9,880 nt of DNA. Origin: Neptuniibacter sp. (GTDB taxonomy: Bacteria; Pseudomonadota; Gammaproteobacteria; Pseudomonadales; Balneatricaceae). This document shows positions 5,814 through 9,880 of the stretch, piece after piece. Within the stretch, counting starts at the first letter, position 1. Each line of letters opens with the position of its first letter. The notes beneath the pieces are model-generated. The model searched no databases. It saw only the letters and a list, made by a program, of their open reading frames with translations, and was not told the origin of the DNA. A program made the translations under genes and the position numbers. The DNA is taken from contig JAIBDV010000076.1 of assembly GCA_024686055.1 (NCBI GenBank), forward strand, positions 1 through 9,880, read 5' to 3'.

Positions 5814-7244
5814 ATGACAGATACAACCAGCTCTGTCGAATACGAAAAGGTGTCGAATGACTACCTGCAGCAGCGACAGTTGAAAAAAGGCGCAGTCGGC
5901 TGGGTGTTACTGGCCAGTCTCGGGGTGTCCTATGTGATCTCCGGTGATTTTGCGGGCTGGAACTTTGGCCTGCAGCAAGGTGGCTTTGGCGGCATGCTGC
6001 TGGCGACCATTGCGATGGCCATTATGTACACCTTTAAAGTACTGACCCTGGCGGAGCTATCGGCATCGTTACCCACCGCAGGTGGCGGTTACTCCTTTGC
6101 CCGCCGGGCGATGGGCCCCTGGGGCGGTTATCTGACCGGCACGGCAATTCTGCTGGAGTATGCCATTGCTCCGGCGGCGATCGCGGTGTTTATTGGCGGT
6201 TATGTGAACGAGCTGTTCGGTCTTGATGGTCCGCTGGTGTATGCCCTGTTTTATGCCGCCTTTATTGGTGTGCATCTGTGGGGTGCTGGCGAAGCGCTGA
6301 AAATCATGATGGTAATCACCGCGATCGCAGCGGCTGCACTGATGGTGTTTATTCTGGGTGCACTGCCACACTTTGATAGCGCTAACCTGTTTGATATTGC
6401 GGTTAATACCGAAGTTGCCGGCGCCAGCAGCTTCCTGCCTGAAGGATACATGGGTATCTGGGCGGCGATTCCCTTTGCCATGTGGCTGTTCCTGGCGGTT
6501 GAAGGGGTGCCTCTGGCAGCAGAAGAAACCGAGAACCCTGCCCGCGATATGCCTAAAGGGATTATCACCGCGATGATTATCCTGTTGTTCTTCGGTGGCA
6601 GTGTGCTGTTTCTGGCGCCGGGGATTGCCGGTGCAGATGCAATGAAAGAACACGGCGCGCCGCTGGTAGGCGCTTTGCAGGCGGTGTATGGGGCTGACTC
6701 CAGCGCGGCTACCTTTGTTAATGTAGTCGGTCTGGCAGGTCTGATTGCCTCGTTCTTCTCCATTATCTACGCCTACTCCCGGCAGGTGTTTGCACTGTCC
6801 CGTGCCGGTTACCTGCCCCGCTTCCTGTCCGTTACTGGCGAGCGCAAAGTGCCAACGATGGCGCTGATCGTGCCAGGCATTATTGGCTTCCTGCTGTCGC
6901 TGACCGGTGAAGGCGATCTGATGATCACCATGGCGGTGTTCGGGGCGACGATCTCCTACGCCATGATGACTCTGTCCCATATCCTGTTGCGCAATAAAGA
7001 GCCTGATCTGGAACGTCCTTACAAAACCCCGGGCGGTAAATTTACTTCAGGTGTGGCGTTTGTGCTGTCGATCATTGCCTTCGCCTCGACCTTTCTGGTC
7101 AGTTCAGAAGCGGCGCTGTGGAGTGCGGTGTTCTACGCCATCATGGTGGCGTACTTCGCTTTCTACAGTCGCCACCACATTGTGGCTCAGGCACCGGAGG
7201 AAGAGTTCGAGGCCATTGCCCGCGCCGAAGCTGAGCTAAATTAA
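5814..7244 (+). CDS. eat: ethanolamine-type permease, APC superfamily
   Basis: An inner-membrane amino acid/polyamine/organocation transporter that I assign to the ethanolamine permease group. From the ATG at 5814 it has 476 residues and about 12 hydrophobic segments (roughly 27-45, 57-76, 106-128, 140-158, 162-183, 213-235, 250-270, 300-322, 347-364, 370-392, 412-430, 435-452). Family features include SGDFAGWNFGLQQGGFGG after the first segment (43-60), PTAGGGYSFARRAMGPWGG (87-105), EETENPARDMPKGI (237-250) and YSRQVFALSRAGYLP (321-335). The start at 5814 is chosen over in-frame ATGs at 5739 and 5799 because GAGGA (5801-5805) sits 8 bases before it and the extra residues look non-coding. It leads a + strand cluster with a glutamine-synthetase-like ligase and an aldehyde dehydrogenase, which supports amine import. 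Ethanolamine is the best guess; another small amine or amino acid is possible. Confidence 0.87.
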   Translation: MTDTTSSVEYEKVSNDYLQQRQLKKGAVGWVLLASLGVSYVISGDFAGWNFGLQQGGFGGMLLATIAMAIMYTFKVLTLAELSASLPTAGGGYSFARRAMGPWGGYLTGTAILLEYAIAPAAIAVFIGGYVNELFGLDGPLVYALFYAAFIGVHLWGAGEALKIMMVITAIAAAALMVFILGALPHFDSANLFDIAVNTEVAGASSFLPEGYMGIWAAIPFAMWLFLAVEGVPLAAEETENPARDMPKGIITAMIILLFFGGSVLFLAPGIAGADAMKEHGAPLVGALQAVYGADSSAATFVNVVGLAGLIASFFSIIYAYSRQVFALSRAGYLPRFLSVTGERKVPTMALIVPGIIGFLLSLTGEGDLMITMAVFGATISYAMMTLSHILLRNKEPDLERPYKTPGGKFTSGVAFVLSIIAFASTFLVSSEAALWSAVFYAIMVAYFAFYSRHHIVAQAPEEEFEAIARAEAELN

Positions 7245-7257
7245 CAACAGGCTAGAC

Positions 7258-7295
7258 GTGCGTTGCGGCGGCAATCGGTTGTTGTCGCAGCGCGC
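7258..7295 (+). other. long intercistronic RNA hairpin between permease and ligase genes
   Basis: The + strand transcript can form a 17-bp uninterrupted stem (7258-7274 with 7279-7295) around a 4-base loop, UCGG. Five of the pairs are G-U wobbles (7259-7294, 7263-7290, 7268-7285, 7270-7283, 7271-7282). The minus-strand RNA would have A-C mismatches at those places, so the structure favours + strand RNA. No T tract follows, which argues against simple termination. mRNA stabilisation, processing or partial attenuation between the two genes is plausible. Confidence 0.55.
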
Positions 7296-7424
7296 CTCCA
7301 GAACAGAAAAGGAAACGACTATTTGTGCCAAACCTATTGTCAGCAGTGGTTTTGGCAGAAATATTTCCACAGTGAATTTCAGAATCAGATAGATGAGCTA
7401 TCACAAAAATAACAAGGCGAACCC

Positions 7425-8807
7425 ATGATGATGAATGCAAGAGATGTAAAAACAGTAGCCGATGCCAAACGTATCGTTGAAGAGCGCAAGCTGAGCCATG
7501 TCAAAGTCGGGCTGTTTGATGTGGATGGCATCATGCGCGGCAAGTACATGAGCAAATCCAAATTCTTCTCCGCGCTGGAGGGCGGGTTTGCCTTTTGTGA
7601 CGTGGTGCTGGGCTGGGACTCCCATGATCAGCTGTATGAAAACACCGATGTGACGTACACCGGCTGGCATACCGGCTATCCCGATGCGCCGGTGAAAGTG
7701 CTGCCAGAGTCCTGCCGTGATGTACCGTTTGAAGACGGGATGTTGCTGTTCCTGTGTGATTTTGCTGGCGAAGCGGCAAAGATCTGTCCGCGTAATGTGC
7801 TGAATGGCGTACTTAAGCGGGCCGACGATATGGGCTTTGATGCCCTGGCCGCGTTTGAGTACGAGTTCTTCATGTTTAATGAAACGCCGGAGTCAGCACG
7901 GGCCAAAGGCTACCGTGATCTGCAGCCGATCACGCCGGGCTTCTTCGGCTATTCGATGATTCGCAACTCGGTGCATGCGGACCTCTACCACGAGCTGCTG
8001 CAGCTCAGTGAAGATATGGATTTCCCCATTGAAGGCCTGCATACCGAAACCGGCCCCGGTGTGCTGGAAGCAGCCCTGGCGGTAGACAGCGCTCAGGCGG
8101 CTGCAGACAAAGCGGCGCTGTTCAAAACCTTCACCAAAGTCTGGGCTCAGCGCCGCGATATGATGGCCACATTTATGGCCAAGTGGTCTAACGATTACCC
8201 CGGCCAGTCCGGCCATATTCATATGTCGCTGTTCAATAAGGCCGACGGCAGTTCGGTATTCCATGACCCCGAGCAGCCGATGAACATGAGCAAGCAGCAG
8301 CGTCACTTTATTGCTGGCCAGCAGCGTCTGATGCCACAGCTGCTGGTGATGATCGCGCAGACTGTTAACAGCTACTCACGGATGGTACCCGGCTTCTGGG
8401 CACCAACGGATGCCACCTGGGGCTGTGAAAACCGCACCACCGCATTGCGGGTCATTCCCGGCAGCGCCAAGTCTCAGCGGGTTGAATATCGGCTGGGGTC
8501 TGCTGATGCCAATCCATATATCGCGCTGGCCGCGTCGCTGGGAGCGGGCCTGTATGGCATTGAGCATGAACTGGAGCCGGAGCCGATGATTACCGGTAAT
8601 GCCTATGAGCAGCAGCACCCTGCCCACCTTGCCCTGCCAAGTACCCTGTTTGATGCTGCCGAGGCACTGAAAAAATCGGAAGCGGCCCGTGAACTGTTCG
8701 GTAACGAATTCGTTGATCACTATGCAGCCACTCGGGAGTGGGAAGGTCGGGAGTTCCGCAAGCACATTACCGACTGGGAGCTTCAGCGTTACTTTGAAAT
8801 CATCTGA
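7425..8807 (+). CDS. glutamine-synthetase-family ligase, probable gamma-glutamyl-amine (ethanolamide) synthetase
   Basis: A 460-residue cytoplasmic ATP-dependent ligase of the glutamine synthetase fold. The N-terminal beta-grasp segment (25-110) carries VGLFDVDGIMRGKYMSKSKF. The catalytic domain keeps the metal/substrate residues E145 and E147 (FEYEFF), E208 and E215 (HTETGPGVLE), H264 and H266 (GHIHMS), R342, E354 and R356 (RVEYRLGSADANPY). The E-x6-E spacing in TETGPGVLE resembles PuuA-type gamma-glutamyl-polyamine synthetases more than ammonia-assimilating GlnA, and the family includes IpuC and Streptomyces GlnA4. I saw no GlnA-type adenylylation loop. Its position between an amine permease and an aldehyde dehydrogenase suggests it glutamylates the imported amine, ethanolamine by inference. 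Three consecutive ATG-type starts exist (7425, 7428, 7431); AAGG at 7414-7417 favours 7425. Another alkylamine or polyamine substrate remains possible. Confidence 0.88.
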   Translation: MMMNARDVKTVADAKRIVEERKLSHVKVGLFDVDGIMRGKYMSKSKFFSALEGGFAFCDVVLGWDSHDQLYENTDVTYTGWHTGYPDAPVKVLPESCRDVPFEDGMLLFLCDFAGEAAKICPRNVLNGVLKRADDMGFDALAAFEYEFFMFNETPESARAKGYRDLQPITPGFFGYSMIRNSVHADLYHELLQLSEDMDFPIEGLHTETGPGVLEAALAVDSAQAAADKAALFKTFTKVWAQRRDMMATFMAKWSNDYPGQSGHIHMSLFNKADGSSVFHDPEQPMNMSKQQRHFIAGQQRLMPQLLVMIAQTVNSYSRMVPGFWAPTDATWGCENRTTALRVIPGSAKSQRVEYRLGSADANPYIALAASLGAGLYGIEHELEPEPMITGNAYEQQHPAHLALPSTLFDAAEALKKSEAARELFGNEFVDHYAATREWEGREFRKHITDWELQRYFEII

Positions 8808-8859
8808 AGATATTCGTTTAACATTTTGATTTTTAATTATTTTCAGCGAGATATATGTG

Positions 8860-9880
8860 ATGAGTAATCAGTTGAACACCCTGTCACCGATTGATGGTTC
8901 GGTTTATGTCAGCCGGGATTTTGCCAGTCAGGCGCAAATAAAACAGGCACTGGCACAGGCTGAGCAGGCAAAGCAAAGCTGGCGCCAGGTGCCAATTGCC
9001 GAGCGTGCGCGGATTTGTAGCGCGATGGTTGATGCGTTTGTTGCCAATAAAGAACAGATCGGCGAAGAGCTGTGCTGGATGATGGGTCGGCCGATCCGTT
9101 ACGGCGCGGGTGAAGTGGCCGGATTTGAAGAGCGGGCCCGGCATATGATCGCCGCCGCTGAACAGGCGCTGGCACCGGTACAGGTGGCTGAACAGGCGGG
9201 GTTCACCCGCTACATCAAGCGTGAAGCGCTGGGACTGGTGTTTGTTGTTGCGCCCTGGAACTATCCGTATCTGACCTCGGTAAACGCGATTGTTCCCGCC
9301 ATCATGGCCGGGAATACCGTACTGCTGAAGCACTCGGCACAAACGCCACTGTGCGCCGAGCGGATCGCGGAGGCCTTTGCTGCCGCAGGTTTACCCGAAG
9401 GCGTGTTCCAGTATCTGCACCTGTCTCACCGTGATACCGAAGCGGTGATTAAGGCCTCCGAGGTGAACCATATCTGCTTTACCGGTTCGGTGCCGGGCGG
9501 CGAGATGGTTGAGAAAGCCGCTGCCGGTCGCTTTATCGGCGTGGGCCTGGAGCTGGGGGGCAAAGACCCGGCCTATGTCCGGGCGGATGCTGATCTGGAC
9601 CATGCGGTGGAAACCACCATTGATGGTGCATTCTTTAACTCAGGCCAGTCCTGTTGCGGGATTGAGCGGATCTATGTGGATGCCGCAATCCATGATCAGT
9701 TTGTCGAAAAAGCCGTGGCGCTGGTCAATCAGTACCAGCTGGGCCGTTCTGATGATCCTGAAACAACCCTGGGGCCGGTGGTGCGGGCCTCGGCGGCAGA
9801 GTTCGTCCGTGGCCAGGTGGCTGATGCTGTGGCTCAGGGGGCAATTACCCATATCAACGCGGCTGATTTCCCGGCCGACC
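8860..9880 (+). CDS. NAD(P)-dependent aldehyde dehydrogenase (3' end beyond window)
   Basis: The first 340 codons of an aldehyde dehydrogenase, which is cut by the window end; family members of this short type run to roughly 450-490 residues. Visible motifs are APWNYP with the oxyanion Asn134 (131-136), LLKHSAQTP with cofactor Lys157 (155-163), the Rossmann turn FTGSVPGG (207-214), the general base Glu231 in LELGGKDP and the nucleophile Cys265 in FFNSGQSCCGIERIYV. All catalytic residues are present. The ATG at 8860 has a weak GCGAG (8846-8850) 9 bases before it; an in-frame GTG at 8857 is an alternative. It starts 52 bases after the ligase gene, so the two are probably co-transcribed. In this context it may oxidise a gamma-glutamyl-amino aldehyde (for ethanolamine, to gamma-glutamylglycine), with an alcohol dehydrogenase expected downstream. 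Substrate is inferred from context only. Confidence 0.92.
   Translation, partial: MSNQLNTLSPIDGSVYVSRDFASQAQIKQALAQAEQAKQSWRQVPIAERARICSAMVDAFVANKEQIGEELCWMMGRPIRYGAGEVAGFEERARHMIAAAEQALAPVQVAEQAGFTRYIKREALGLVFVVAPWNYPYLTSVNAIVPAIMAGNTVLLKHSAQTPLCAERIAEAFAAAGLPEGVFQYLHLSHRDTEAVIKASEVNHICFTGSVPGGEMVEKAAAGRFIGVGLELGGKDPAYVRADADLDHAVETTIDGAFFNSGQSCCGIERIYVDAAIHDQFVEKAVALVNQYQLGRSDDPETTLGPVVRASAAEFVRGQVADAVAQGAITHINAADFPAD

Noticed and set aside
6069..6980. 303-codon minus-strand frame opposite the permease gene
   Set aside because: It is a compositional shadow of a clear membrane-protein gene, rich in His, Gln and Arg with no domain. The same applies to the long minus-strand frames opposite dddD (2250-2840, 2904-3557).
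7353..7368. Sigma-54-like TGGCA...TTTCC upstream of the ligase gene
   Set aside because: The -12 element has TC where GC is required at the fixed spacing, so it does not meet the consensus.
1..9880. CRISPR array, tRNA/rRNA genes, insertion sequence or phage elements
   Set aside because: I saw no regularly spaced repeats, tRNA cloverleaf-like segments, transposase-like frames or flanking target duplications.

Overview
The window looks like chromosome from a marine gammaproteobacterium, most likely of the Oceanospirillaceae type (Marinobacterium/Amphritea/Marinomonas-like). This is inferred from the gene content: a DddD-type DMSP enzyme, a DUF4197 protein, an ethanolamine-type APC permease and E. 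coli-style LexA boxes. The moderate GC of the coding regions, set against AT-rich intergenic spacers, fits. No rRNA, tRNA, CRISPR array, insertion sequence or phage gene was seen. All well-supported genes lie on the + strand.

Layout: (1) At the left edge there is a possible minus-strand CDS running off the window (start about 92), then an AT-rich spacer with several small inverted repeats. (2) A GcvA-like LysR regulator (496-1416) ends in a strong intrinsic terminator. (3) A spacer with paired repeats leads to dddD (1701-4214), an 837-residue tandem class III CoA-transferase. It has the catalytic Asp (D602) in its second half only and is followed by its own terminator. (4) A 408-base spacer holds two LexA-type SOS boxes, one of them 19/20 to the E. 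coli consensus. (5) A secreted or periplasmic DUF4197 protein lies at 4623-5372. (6) After a 441-base spacer comes a + strand cluster: ethanolamine-type permease (5814-7244), glutamine-synthetase-family ligase (7425-8807) and an NAD(P)-dependent aldehyde dehydrogenase (from 8860, cut by the window end).

How the genes may work together: DddD would convert DMSP to dimethyl sulfide and a 3-hydroxypropionyl-CoA/3-hydroxypropionate product, and the upstream LysR protein is its obvious candidate regulator. The right-hand cluster reads as an amine-catabolic module that imports an amine (probably ethanolamine), gamma-glutamylates it with the GS-like ligase, then oxidises the product with the aldehyde dehydrogenase. 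An alcohol dehydrogenase and a gamma-glutamyl hydrolase would be expected beyond the right edge. This is a glutamylation route analogous to the Puu putrescine pathway and distinct from the cobalamin-dependent EutBC route. The most unexpected elements are the twin SOS boxes with no obvious DNA-damage gene, and a long G-U-rich RNA hairpin between the permease and ligase genes.
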